Source: Actinomycetota bacterium (lineage in GTDB: Bacteria > Actinomycetota > Geothermincolia > Geothermincolales > RBG-13-55-18). From it: a DNA stretch of 53,522 bases. Where the stretch lies: NCBI GenBank assembly GCA_028697145.1, contig JAQVFR010000022.1, forward strand, positions 1 through 53,522. The letters are read 5' to 3'. A program made the translations under genes and the position numbers. Position 1 is the stretch's first letter. The number at the start of each line of letters is the position of its first letter. The notes beneath the pieces were generated by a model. It was not told the origin of the DNA, did not search any database, and was given only the letters and a program-made list of their open reading frames with translations. Shown here in pieces: positions 16,998 through 25,274 of the stretch.

Positions 16998-17006
16998 TGC
17001 GCCCTC

Positions 17007-18131
17007 CTAAATATTTATGTACCTGGAATATCTATCCATATTCTTCAGGAGCACGTACCCCGGGATCATGTTGGCCAGGGTCCTGCCCTGTATCTTACCC
17101 AGGGGCTCGAACCGCGATACGTCGCCGATCACCCTCTTGAGCGCGACCCCGCGCATGAACTCGGGGGCGTAGTTGATGGCCACGCGGCGGAAGAACCACA
17201 TGTTGTTGAAACTGCGGTTGCAGATCCTGAACATCTCCTGCGCCGTCCCCTTGTCCTCCAGGGCGATGGCCGCTATCTTGCCCGAGACCATGGCCCCGTG
17301 GCAGCCGAAATAGGTCCCCGGGTCCTGGGCGCCCGCCAGGGTGCCGGCGAGGATCTTGTCCCCCGCGAAAAGCCTGGGCTGGTTGGGATAGCGGGAGGCG
17401 AAGTATCCCCTTTCCGGCCACCAGGTCTTGAACTCCACCCCCTCCGTCTCCTTTATCTGCCTCTCCCAGACGTCGCGGTGTTCCTTGCCCACGGGACGGC
17501 GCGCGAAGAACAGGCCGGCCACGACGCCGTTGGAGGCGGGAAGGTAGCAGTAGTCCCGGGTGTAATGGTCGAAATAGACGGAGACATGCGAGGCGTTCGA
17601 CGCTACGCCGAAGGGGCGGTACTTCCCGCTGAGCACGTAGCCGTATGCCGTCTCGTAGGGGATGCCCAGGGCCTCGAAGGACTCGATGTAGGGACCCGTG
17701 GCCACGATGGTGTCGGGGGGGAATTGCGCCAGGTCCTTCTGGCAGAGCACGGGGTTGCCCCACTCGAAGGTGACCCCCATGTCCAGGGCGACGTCGTGCA
17801 GGTAACGGTCTATGGCGGTGCGGCGGGGCCCCCGCTCCACGTTGTGCAGGAGGGAACTGGCCGGATCGAGCTCGCACTTCTTCCCGAATGCATAGACGCT
17901 GAAGTTCTCGCTCGGCCTCACCTGGGGCTCCCCGATGGGCACGCCCAAAAAACGCGACATCAGCCCGCAGTCGAAGGGTGTGGTGTCCACGAAGGGGTGG
18001 GCCCCGGGCATGCCCCCGGCGCGGTTGTACTTGTCAACGCAGTGCACCTCGTAGCCCATCTTGCGGGCGGTGATGGCGGCGCACAGGCCGGACAGCCCCG
18101 CCCCGACGATGAAGACTTTCTTTTCAGCCAT
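17007..18131 (-). CDS. FAD/NAD(P)-binding oxidoreductase, paralog family member B
   Basis: A 374-residue member of the same family. It has VGAGLSGLCAAITARKMG at the N-terminus, ERGPRRTAID in the middle, and LFAGDKILAGTLAGAQDP followed by YFGCHGAMVSGKIAA near residue 275. The family pattern LPPDTIVATG appears as FPPDTIVATG, a likely adenine-binding strand. AAGGAG eight bases before the ATG marks the start. It is packed between two paralogs with gaps of 9 and 17 bases, so the three are almost certainly co-transcribed and may form a complex or act in sequence. Confidence 0.75.
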   Translation of the reverse strand: MAEKKVFIVGAGLSGLCAAITARKMGYEVHCVDKYNRAGGMPGAHPFVDTTPFDCGLMSRFLGVPIGEPQVRPSENFSVYAFGKKCELDPASSLLHNVERGPRRTAIDRYLHDVALDMGVTFEWGNPVLCQKDLAQFPPDTIVATGPYIESFEALGIPYETAYGYVLSGKYRPFGVASNASHVSVYFDHYTRDYCYLPASNGVVAGLFFARRPVGKEHRDVWERQIKETEGVEFKTWWPERGYFASRYPNQPRLFAGDKILAGTLAGAQDPGTYFGCHGAMVSGKIAAIALEDKGTAQEMFRICNRSFNNMWFFRRVAINYAPEFMRGVALKRVIGDVSRFEPLGKIQGRTLANMIPGYVLLKNMDRYSRYINI

Positions 18132-18148
18132 TTCCGCTCCTTCGCGTT

Positions 18149-19210
18149 TCAGTACCGGCCGAAGCCGGGAAGAGACTTGAGCGCCACGTCAATGGCCGGC
18201 TGCAGCAGGCGGCGCTGTTTCACGTAGAGGCCGAATCCCAGCCTCAGGCCCAGGTTGCGCACGAAGTGCGGCTGGGCGTCGAAAAACTTCTTGTACAGCC
18301 AGGAATACTTGCGCGCGGACGTGAAGGCGTGGAAGAGCCTCCAGGCCCTCTCCTTGTCGTCCACGGCCATGGCCGCAATCTTTCCCGAGACCAGGGAGCT
18401 CTGCACCCCGAAGAGAAAGAAGGGGTCCTGCATGCCGGCCAGGGTCCCCGCCAGGATCTTGTTCCCGGCGAAGAGGCACGGATCGCTCATCTTCTTCGTC
18501 GCCACCACCCCCTCGTGGGGCAGCCATTCCTCGAACTCCACGCCCTCCCATTGGCGCAGCTGCCTGTCCCAGGTGTCGCGCAGCGAGGTTGGAACGGGCC
18601 TGGCGTCGAAGGCCAGGGCGAAGGCCACGCCGTTCATGTTGGCGCAGTAGTTGTAATACCTGCTGTAGCGGTCGAAGAAGCCCCTGATGTTGGGCGGTCC
18701 CTTGTAGTGCGTTTTCCCGATGAAACCATAGACCTCGACGTAGGGCCTTTTCAGGGAGAGAAAGGGCTCGACGTGGAGGCCTGTGGCCACGATGGTATCG
18801 GGGGGGAGTTGGGCGAAGTCACCCTGGGAGTCCATGGATACCCCGAACTCGAACTCCACGCCCTTCGCCAGCGCGGTCTCGTAGAGCAGGGTGTCGATGG
18901 AAGTAGAGCGGGGGCCCCTCTCCACGGAGTGCAGGTAGAGCTGCCAGCCGGGGATGACGTGGGGTTTGCCGTAGACATAGATGGGAAACTCTTCGGTGGG
19001 AACCACGTAGGGGGGCTTGAGCTCCACGCCGATGAAGCGCCCCAGCCTCTCGGGGTCCATGGGCGTGACGTCCACGGCGGGTCGGATGTAGGGATCGCCC
19101 CCTATGCGCTCGAACTTCTCCAGGACTCTCACCTGGTGGCCCGCCGCGGCGCAGTTTACTGCCGCCACCAGGCCGGCAAGGCCCGCTCCGACGATGGTAA
19201 CCTCTGCCAT
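18149..19210 (-). CDS. FAD/NAD(P)-binding oxidoreductase, paralog family member C
   Basis: A 353-residue member of the family beginning AEVTIVGAGLAGLVAAVN. Its middle block is ERGPRSTSID, then LPPDTIVATGLH, and the late motif is LFAGNKILAGTLAGMQDP with LVSGKIAA, where Asn replaces the usual Asp. The ATG at 19210 follows AGGAGGGTAT, so longer upstream readings are not needed. A 304-base gap separates it from the VAO-type oxidase gene upstream, so the paralog trio could also be made from its own or a processed transcript. Confidence 0.75.
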   Translation of the reverse strand: MAEVTIVGAGLAGLVAAVNCAAAGHQVRVLEKFERIGGDPYIRPAVDVTPMDPERLGRFIGVELKPPYVVPTEEFPIYVYGKPHVIPGWQLYLHSVERGPRSTSIDTLLYETALAKGVEFEFGVSMDSQGDFAQLPPDTIVATGLHVEPFLSLKRPYVEVYGFIGKTHYKGPPNIRGFFDRYSRYYNYCANMNGVAFALAFDARPVPTSLRDTWDRQLRQWEGVEFEEWLPHEGVVATKKMSDPCLFAGNKILAGTLAGMQDPFFLFGVQSSLVSGKIAAMAVDDKERAWRLFHAFTSARKYSWLYKKFFDAQPHFVRNLGLRLGFGLYVKQRRLLQPAIDVALKSLPGFGRY

Positions 19211-19514
19211 ATACCCTCCTGGTCCTGCCCCGATCGACCTTTCCGTTCCCGGGTTGAGGCCGCCCGCCGGTCCCTGCGGCCGGCGGGCGACATCCTTAAC
19301 CCAGAATTGCCGTTTTCCGGCCTTGCCGGTAGCGGGTGCGTTCCGGCGACGTGTCCGCGCGCCGCCACGATCCGCCAACCCCGCTTCCCGGATCCCGTCA
19401 GTCCCCTATGCCATCACCTCCTCAGCTCCCTGCCGGCCCCGGAGGCCGGTCACGCCGTGTACGAGCGACACGCTCTCGTCTTCCTCAGCGGGCGCCGGCG
19501 GCGCCCGAACAAGC
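19211..19514. other. intergenic with a strong hairpin
   Basis: A 304-base gap inside the flavoprotein run. It contains a perfect 10-bp stem, CGCCCGCCGG at 19261-19270 pairing with CCGGCGGGCG at 19280-19289, around a 9-base loop. No T-run follows on either strand, so it is not a classical terminator; an RNA-processing or attenuating structure is possible. No coding signal is seen. Confidence 0.5.
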
Positions 19515-21158
19515 TCACAGGTGTATCTTCTTGCACTGCCCGGTCTCGTAATCCCATCTGCGGGCGGAGATATTGTTGGGGTCCACCGCCATCTTGAACG
19601 CCACCATGGTGTCGGTGAAGGCGGCGGCGTTGGGCTGGACCAGCGACATGAGATCATCGATGCCAGGCATCCCCTCGGGCATGGGCACCGGCAGGCCCTT
19701 CATGAGCGGGATGGCCCCGCAGGCCAGCACCAGGCCCTCGCCGAGGATCCCGGTCATCATGGCGCGCATGTAGGTCACGAACATGCGCATGTTGTCGTCC
19801 TTGTCGCCCTGGTTGGAATAGAGGTCGTACTCCATGTAGGCGGCGCGGCCCATGTGGTAGGGCTGCAGGTAGGTCGAGGCGTCGTCGGGCGGCAGTGGGT
19901 CGTCGGTGTGGCCCGCCTGGTTGCTTGTCTCCACCCTCATCCTGCGTTCCGCCTTGAGAAAGTTGTCCAGGTGACCGATGAGGGCCCCGATCATGAAGGA
20001 TCCGCGCACCCGCATCACGCGCACGGTGACGTTGAAGAACTTCTGCCACCTCTCCAGGTTGACGCTGCGCAGGCCGCCGACGAGGTCTTCCATGGCATCC
20101 ACCGGCAGGAACTCCCATTCGGGGTCTATGTCCAGGATGACCTTCTTGAATACCTCCGCCTTGAGCATCGCCTCCTCCATGGTCGCGCCGGAGAAGATGG
20201 AGAAGAGGTTGTTGCGCGGGAAGGTCTCGGCTATGGCGCTTGCGGCCTTGTTGTTCTCGCCCACGAAAATGCCGTAGAAAGAGTTCTGCATGTGGGCCAG
20301 CTCCAGGGTGAGGTTCTCGTTGGCCACCTTGTAGAGGACCTCGACGACGCACTCCAGGTCGTCCTTCTCGTATGCAGGAAATAACTGGTATATATGATCG
20401 GCCTCGGGATAGATGCGCATAGTCATCTCGGTGACCGTGCCCATCAGCCCGAAGGCGTAGCGGAAGAGGGATGCCATGTCCGGCCCGGGGCCCGGCACGT
20501 GCGCCTTGACCGCGCCGTAGGCGGAGGGGCCGGTCTTGAGTATGGTGCCGTCCGGCATGACCATGGTCATGTCTATGATGTTGTCGATGCCGAAGCCGTA
20601 CTTCGAGGCCAGCGTGTTGATGTTGCAGAAAGCATGGTTGGAGATGACCCCGGCTGTGGCCGCCGTGGAGGGGTTGAGCACGCGGCAGCCGACCTTCTGC
20701 GCCTCCACCTGCGCCACCAGGTAATTCACCCCGGGCTGGATGATCATGTAGCAGTTCTCGCCGTCTACCTCCAGCACTTTATCCATGCGGCGCAGGTCCA
20801 TGATGATCCCGCCGTAAAGTGGGATGTGCAGGGCCATGGTGGTGAGCCCGGTGCCCATGGGGATGACGTCCACCTTGCACTCGTTGCAGATGCGGTAGAC
20901 CTCCGCCACATCCTCGGTGGTCTCGGGCAGGACCACCAGGTGCGAGTAGCTGGACGGCAGGGGCGCCTGGTCGCGCGCGTAGCCGGCGAGGAACGCCGGG
21001 TCGTCCGTGACCCACTCGGAGCCCAGGGCTTCGACGAGCATCTCCTTGGCTCGAGCTATATCCTCGGGATGGTTATGCAGGGGATCCGCCTCGTGCTGGA
21101 AGATAATGCCAGATACGCGCCTTTCCTTTATATCCTTGGCGATGTCCTTGGTCCACAT
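19515..21158 (-). CDS. FAD-linked oxidase, VAO/4-cresol dehydrogenase-like
   Basis: A 547-residue flavoprotein of the vanillyl-alcohol oxidase/PCMH superfamily. The FAD-binding domain includes VLPETTEDVAEVYRICNE, PMGTGLTT, IIMDLRRMDKVLEVD and IIQPGVNYLVAQ, followed by the substrate domain typical of 4-cresol dehydrogenase flavoprotein subunits. Length matches that family. A ribosome site GGAGGTGTAGGGGT precedes the ATG. It begins five bases after the CCG-type iron-sulfur gene. Family members oxidise para-alkylphenols, hydroxy acids or ether lipids. No cytochrome partner is present, so electrons probably pass to the adjacent iron-sulfur protein. Confidence 0.8.
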   Translation of the reverse strand: MWTKDIAKDIKERRVSGIIFQHEADPLHNHPEDIARAKEMLVEALGSEWVTDDPAFLAGYARDQAPLPSSYSHLVVLPETTEDVAEVYRICNECKVDVIPMGTGLTTMALHIPLYGGIIMDLRRMDKVLEVDGENCYMIIQPGVNYLVAQVEAQKVGCRVLNPSTAATAGVISNHAFCNINTLASKYGFGIDNIIDMTMVMPDGTILKTGPSAYGAVKAHVPGPGPDMASLFRYAFGLMGTVTEMTMRIYPEADHIYQLFPAYEKDDLECVVEVLYKVANENLTLELAHMQNSFYGIFVGENNKAASAIAETFPRNNLFSIFSGATMEEAMLKAEVFKKVILDIDPEWEFLPVDAMEDLVGGLRSVNLERWQKFFNVTVRVMRVRGSFMIGALIGHLDNFLKAERRMRVETSNQAGHTDDPLPPDDASTYLQPYHMGRAAYMEYDLYSNQGDKDDNMRMFVTYMRAMMTGILGEGLVLACGAIPLMKGLPVPMPEGMPGIDDLMSLVQPNAAAFTDTMVAFKMAVDPNNISARRWDYETGQCKKIHL

Positions 21159-21162
21159 ACCC

Positions 21163-22383
21163 CTACACCTCCTTGCCCAGTGACGCGAGTAGGACCTCGG
21201 CCAGGTCGAACACCTTCATCTTGCTCCCCGTGGCCTCCACCGCCTGACCCAGCATCTGCACGCAGTAGGGGCAGGTGGTGACGATGGCCTCCGCTCCCGT
21301 CCATTCCGCCTCGAAGAGCCTCTCCTTCGCCGTCCACAGGGCGTAATCCGGGAAGGCGTAGCGCGCCCCTCCCCCGCCCCCGCAACAGAGCGAGTTGAAG
21401 GTGGAGCGCGGGAACTCCAGCAGCTCCAGCCCCGGTATGGCCCGGAGCACCCTGCGCGGCGCCTCGTAGATATCGAAGCGGCGGCCCAGCTTGCACGGGT
21501 CGTGGTAGACCACCTTCATGGCCACTTCCTTCTGCGGCGTCAGGACGTTCTTCTTGAGCAGCCGCGACAGGAGCTGGCTTATGTGCATGATCTTGATGCC
21601 GGGATCGAGAAGGTCCGCGTACTCCTCCTTGAATACCCAGGCAGCGTGGGTATCGGGGGTGACGATGAGCTTGACACCCAGCGAGTTGAAGGTCTCGACG
21701 TTGTCGTAGGCGTAGGTCTCGAAGAAGTCGCGGTCGCCCAGCATGAGCATGAGGGCGCCGTCGCTCTTCTCCTCCGCCCCCAGGATGCCGACGTCCAGGC
21801 CCGCCTCCAGTAATACCTGGGCAGCGGCGCGCACGGCATGCAGTAGCGCGGGGTCGCTCGAGTACGCGTCGCCGGCGTAGAAGAGCACCTCGGCGGACTC
21901 CTTGGGCAGGCTCTTGAGGGCCAGGCCCTTCGCCCAGTCGCCGCGCTTGCTCTTGTCCATCCCGAAGGGATTGTCGTTGGCCTCCAGGCTCTCGACGAGC
22001 GGCGCGTGCTCCGGCATGGGGCCCCATCCCTCGCGCACCGCCTTCTCGCGCATGAGCTCGAAGACGCGGGTCGGGTGGAGCTGCTTCACCTCGTAGCACT
22101 GCTCCTGGCAGGACGAGCAGAGCATGCAGGTGTAGAGTATGTCCCGCATGGAATCGGAGGGCTCGAGCTCGTTGACGTGCAGCCCGCGGGCGATCTCCAT
22201 CTTGCCCGAAGCATAGTAGGGCTCCCAGCGGTAGCGGGTCCCGGACGGGCAGTTGCGCCAGAAGCGGGACTCGGGGCAGTACTGCACGTGCACGCCCTGG
22301 CAGAGCTTGCACTTGGTGCAGATGTAATAATCCTGCTGCAGCTCGTGCAGCACTTCCCTGGGTGCGGTGATCCTCTTCTTCAT
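21163..22383 (-). CDS. CCG-domain iron-sulfur protein (HdrD/GlcF-like)
   Basis: A 406-residue electron-transfer protein. The N-terminal ferredoxin-like part has CTKCKLC followed by a fourth Cys after eight residues rather than the usual three, then a normal CMLCSSCQEQC. Two cysteine-rich CCG domains follow: DPCKLGRR with NSLCCGGGGG, and a final TTCPYCVQML. This layout matches HdrD, GlcF and LldE-type proteins that accept electrons from FAD-linked oxidases. It lies between the two FAD oxidase genes with gaps of three and four bases, so the three likely form an oxidoreductase complex. The irregular first cluster may be altered or non-cubane. Confidence 0.8.
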   Translation of the reverse strand: MKKRITAPREVLHELQQDYYICTKCKLCQGVHVQYCPESRFWRNCPSGTRYRWEPYYASGKMEIARGLHVNELEPSDSMRDILYTCMLCSSCQEQCYEVKQLHPTRVFELMREKAVREGWGPMPEHAPLVESLEANDNPFGMDKSKRGDWAKGLALKSLPKESAEVLFYAGDAYSSDPALLHAVRAAAQVLLEAGLDVGILGAEEKSDGALMLMLGDRDFFETYAYDNVETFNSLGVKLIVTPDTHAAWVFKEEYADLLDPGIKIMHISQLLSRLLKKNVLTPQKEVAMKVVYHDPCKLGRRFDIYEAPRRVLRAIPGLELLEFPRSTFNSLCCGGGGGARYAFPDYALWTAKERLFEAEWTGAEAIVTTCPYCVQMLGQAVEATGSKMKVFDLAEVLLASLGKEV

Positions 22384-22386
22384 CTG

Positions 22387-23781
22387 CTACACCCCCTCCA
22401 GCAGCTGCTCGGGGTTCATGGTCCCCGAGGGATCGACGATGTTCTTGAAGGTCTTGAGGATCTTGAGGAAACCCTCGTTGACGCGCCCGTAGACCATCTT
22501 CGCCACCTCGCCGTTGGGGCGGGCGATGAAGCTGCCTTCGTCCAGGAGCTTGCCGTAGGCTCCCCGGCAGATCTCCGCCACCGCCTCCGCCTCGTCGGCG
22601 GGGTTGAAATATATGTCGCTCTCGCAGTAGCACGAGGCGCCGAAATAGACGGGGACCAACACCTGGCCGACCTCCTCCGGCGCGTATCCCTTGGACTTGG
22701 CGACGTCGCGCACCGCCGCCAGCAGGCCGGGGGCGCGCTTGTAGAAATCGTAGTGCTCGATGTGGGTGGTGCGCCCGCGCAGGTAGTCGCGCTCGAAGAT
22801 GTACCAGGGGTCCTGGAACCTCTTGTCCATCATCTCGGTGAGCTCGCCGTCCAGCACCTTCGCCCCTAAGGACTCCGCGTCCGCCCGCGCGTATTTCTCC
22901 CACATGTCCACCAGTTCGGTGTGGTGCTCGAGGCTGATGGCGGTGACCCAGGCGGGCAGCTTCTCACGCAGGGCGTCGGCCGCGCCCGCGTCCTTGCTGA
23001 GCAGGGTGGAGAGGTAGCGGGAGTTAGCGGTCACGCATTCGAAGCAGTGCTCGTCCCGGTTGAGCTTGTAGGCGAGCTGCGCCGCCGGCTCCAACTCGTC
23101 GAAGCCGAAGAGGAGGACGCGGCGCGTCTCCCTTATGGGATAGATATAGACGATGCCGTAGTACGGTATGCCGAAGATGTCTTCGGAGGCCCCGAAGAAG
23201 AGCGAGAACTGCGGGCCCTGGTCCTCGCGAAAGTCCGCGATGCCCTCGGAGGTCATCTGCTGCGAGCCGGACACCCAGATGCGCCCGTCCGACAGGATGG
23301 CGTGGAAGATGGACAGGTTGGGAAGGCGGTACACCGCGTTGCCGTTGAGGACGTCGCGGTCGAGGTAGGAACGCAGCACCGAGTGAGAGGTGGCGTTGGC
23401 CGGCATGAGCACCTTGCAGCCCATCTTCAGGAGCTCCGCCTTCAGCTTTTCGTAGGTGACCCCAGCGAAGATGTGGCCCATGAGGTTACGCCGGTCCAGC
23501 TCCTTGATGGCGTCCATGCGCGAGAGATCGACGAGCAGGCCGTCGCGCGCCGCGAGGGCGTTATCCATTATTTCCCTGCGCACCGAGAAAAGACTCACCC
23601 CGGCCCGGAAGGCCGCGTCAGCCAACTCCGCGAGTTCGTACTCGTCCGCCGGCTTGACCAGCACAAGGCCGGTATCGGACACCGGGTCCGCGAAATAGCC
23701 GGCGAGCGCCGCGGCACCCGTCTTGACATTTTCCCCGCCCACGATCTCCGTGAGCTCCTGGACCATACCCGCCGCTGCCAT
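22387..23781 (-). CDS. FAD-binding oxidase, GlcD/PCMH-like
   Basis: A 464-residue flavoprotein of the PCMH FAD-binding type. VLVKPADEYELAELADAA, GLLVDLSRMDAIKELD and FAGVTYEKLKAELLKMG follow the order of FAD-linked oxidases such as GlcD. The C-terminal part ends with the family pattern FKNIVDPSGTMNPEQLL, the usual ending of FAD oxidases. AAGGAGG eight bases upstream of the ATG at 23781 supports this start over longer readings. It is the first gene of the minus-strand flavoprotein operon, behind the promoter at 23885-23914. The expected GGG loop of the FAD domain is not obvious (SVRREIMDN occupies that place), so cofactor binding may differ. Confidence 0.75.
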   Translation of the reverse strand: MAAAGMVQELTEIVGGENVKTGAAALAGYFADPVSDTGLVLVKPADEYELAELADAAFRAGVSLFSVRREIMDNALAARDGLLVDLSRMDAIKELDRRNLMGHIFAGVTYEKLKAELLKMGCKVLMPANATSHSVLRSYLDRDVLNGNAVYRLPNLSIFHAILSDGRIWVSGSQQMTSEGIADFREDQGPQFSLFFGASEDIFGIPYYGIVYIYPIRETRRVLLFGFDELEPAAQLAYKLNRDEHCFECVTANSRYLSTLLSKDAGAADALREKLPAWVTAISLEHHTELVDMWEKYARADAESLGAKVLDGELTEMMDKRFQDPWYIFERDYLRGRTTHIEHYDFYKRAPGLLAAVRDVAKSKGYAPEEVGQVLVPVYFGASCYCESDIYFNPADEAEAVAEICRGAYGKLLDEGSFIARPNGEVAKMVYGRVNEGFLKILKTFKNIVDPSGTMNPEQLLEGV

Positions 23782-23884
23782 CGACCTACCTCCTTGCCTT
23801 ATGCCATGGGCTTGAACCTGGATTGTCCGGATATCCCTCCCTTGGCGGTCATCATCTCCTGGTTTGCATACATTCACCAAATAT

Positions 23885-23934
23885 ATTATATGTTAGAGTG
23901 AACGACTGGTCAGTCATACTACCGGGATTATTAT
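23885..23934. promoter_or_regulatory. divergent promoter pair with a central palindrome
   Basis: The 273-bp gap between the flavoprotein operon and the divergent paralog holds the palindrome GACTGGTCAGTC (23904-23915, 5-bp arms). On the minus strand, TATAAT at 23890-23885 lies 17 bp from CTGACC, a 4/6 -35. On the plus strand, TATTAT at 23929-23934 lies 16 bp from TGGTCA, also 4/6. The palindrome overlaps both -35 boxes and resembles TetR-family operators, so one repressor could control both directions. A second TATAAT at 24006-24011 has no good -35. Confidence 0.5.
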
Positions 23935-24054
23935 ATGGCCGCTCCGGTTGGGTGTCAAGGCAAGGCGGCCTGGAAAGGGAGTAGCGTTTTTGCTGATAAA
24001 GAGGCTATAATAATTTTCGACATGGCGTCAGAAAATGGGAAGAGGAGGGTGAAA

Positions 24055-25113
24055 ATGGCTGAGGTCACGATCGTTGGAGGCGGGCTGGCGGGCATGACCG
24101 CCGCCATAAACCTGGCGAAGCGGGGTCACGATGTGGTGGTGCTGGAGAGGGAGGAACGCCCCGGGGGATCTCCCCTCTACCACCCCTCCGGACAGGGGAG
24201 CCCCCTGCGCCTCGACGCGATGCGGGCATATATCGGGTTCGACCTGACGCCGGGCGTCGAGCCCATCCGCGAGATGGTCGAGGTCGCGGGGGGCAAGGCG
24301 ATGCCCATCGACCCATCGCTCATCAATTCATATTTCTTCGAGCGCGGGCCGAGGTCAACGAGCCTTGACGCATATCTGCACGAACTCGCCCGCGAGGCGG
24401 GGGTGGAGGTGCGCTTCGCTACTCCCGTCGTATCCCAGGAGGAGATGGCCCAACTCCCGCCCCGCGTCATCGTGGCCACCGGCCTGCACTTCGAGGGCTT
24501 CGATGCCCTCCGCGTCCCCTATCTCACCTCCCACCACTTCACCTGGAAGGGGACCTGCGACCCGGATCTCAACTACGTGCATATGTTCCACGATACCTAC
24601 ACCAGCGACTACGGCTACACCTCTGCCTTCCGCGGCATACGCTACGTCCACCTCTTCAACCGCAGGGTCCCCATCTCCATCGCGGAGAGGGACCGCTTCG
24701 CGGAGCACGTGGCGAAATTCGACGGATTCGAGATACCGGAGTGGAACAGCTTCACCTTCCCGGTTCCCGCCGCCCGCCCGGGGACCCCGCGCCTCTTCTG
24801 CGGCAACAAGATCCTGGCCGGCACGCTGGCCGGGGCCATGGACCCGGTGGCCTTCTTCGGGCTGCACGGTGCGCTGGTCTCGGGCAGGATAGCCGCCATG
24901 GCCATAGAGGACGGGGAGAGGGCATGGCGCGAGTTCCGCCGGTGCGTGGCGGCGTATCCATATGCCTACGGCATCTCGCGCATGATGGGGCTGCAGCCGC
25001 GTTTCATGAACGTGATCGCCTTCCGCACGATCTTCCGCAGGTTCGGTTATCTCAAGCCGGTGCACAGGATAATGCAGGAGGGCGTGCCCGGATACAGGTG
25101 TCTTAAGCTTTAA
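24055..25113 (+). CDS. FAD/NAD(P)-binding oxidoreductase, paralog family member D
   Basis: A 352-residue member of the four-gene family, divergent from the other three. It has TIVGGGLAGMTAAINLAKRG, ERGPRSTSLD, LPPRVIVATGLH, and LFCGNKILAGTLAGAMDP followed by FFGLHGALVSGRIAA. GAGGAGGG before the ATG at 24055 fixes the start; a longer in-frame reading from 23935 has no ribosome site. Its stop codon directly touches a GGGGTCAG element. It likely shares regulation and substrate class with the minus-strand operon through the divergent promoter. Confidence 0.75.
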   Translation: MAEVTIVGGGLAGMTAAINLAKRGHDVVVLEREERPGGSPLYHPSGQGSPLRLDAMRAYIGFDLTPGVEPIREMVEVAGGKAMPIDPSLINSYFFERGPRSTSLDAYLHELAREAGVEVRFATPVVSQEEMAQLPPRVIVATGLHFEGFDALRVPYLTSHHFTWKGTCDPDLNYVHMFHDTYTSDYGYTSAFRGIRYVHLFNRRVPISIAERDRFAEHVAKFDGFEIPEWNSFTFPVPAARPGTPRLFCGNKILAGTLAGAMDPVAFFGLHGALVSGRIAAMAIEDGERAWREFRRCVAAYPYAYGISRMMGLQPRFMNVIAFRTIFRRFGYLKPVHRIMQEGVPGYRCLKL

Positions 25114-25239
25114 GGGGTCAGGTCTTGTTTCTTGTATTTAAGTATCGCGATACCTGTTTTAAATTCGCTGCATATGGAGGCAGAATTACCAATTTCTTGC
25201 ATTGCATACCGCGGTATGCAAAAAACAAGACCTGACCCC
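25114..25239. repeat. MITE/REP-type element with 17-bp terminal inverted repeats
   Basis: A 126-bp element with perfect 17-bp inverted ends GGGGTCAGGTCTTGTTT (25114-25130 and 25223-25239). Inside are the palindromes GTATCGCGATAC and GCATACCGCGGTATGC. The left end begins at the base after the TAA stop of the upstream gene, and the right end lies shortly before the GGAGG site of the next. It is related to the element at 9457-9580. Confidence 0.8.
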
Positions 25240-25274
25240 AAAGTTTGCCCAAGTTTGAAATGGAGGTATGTGAA

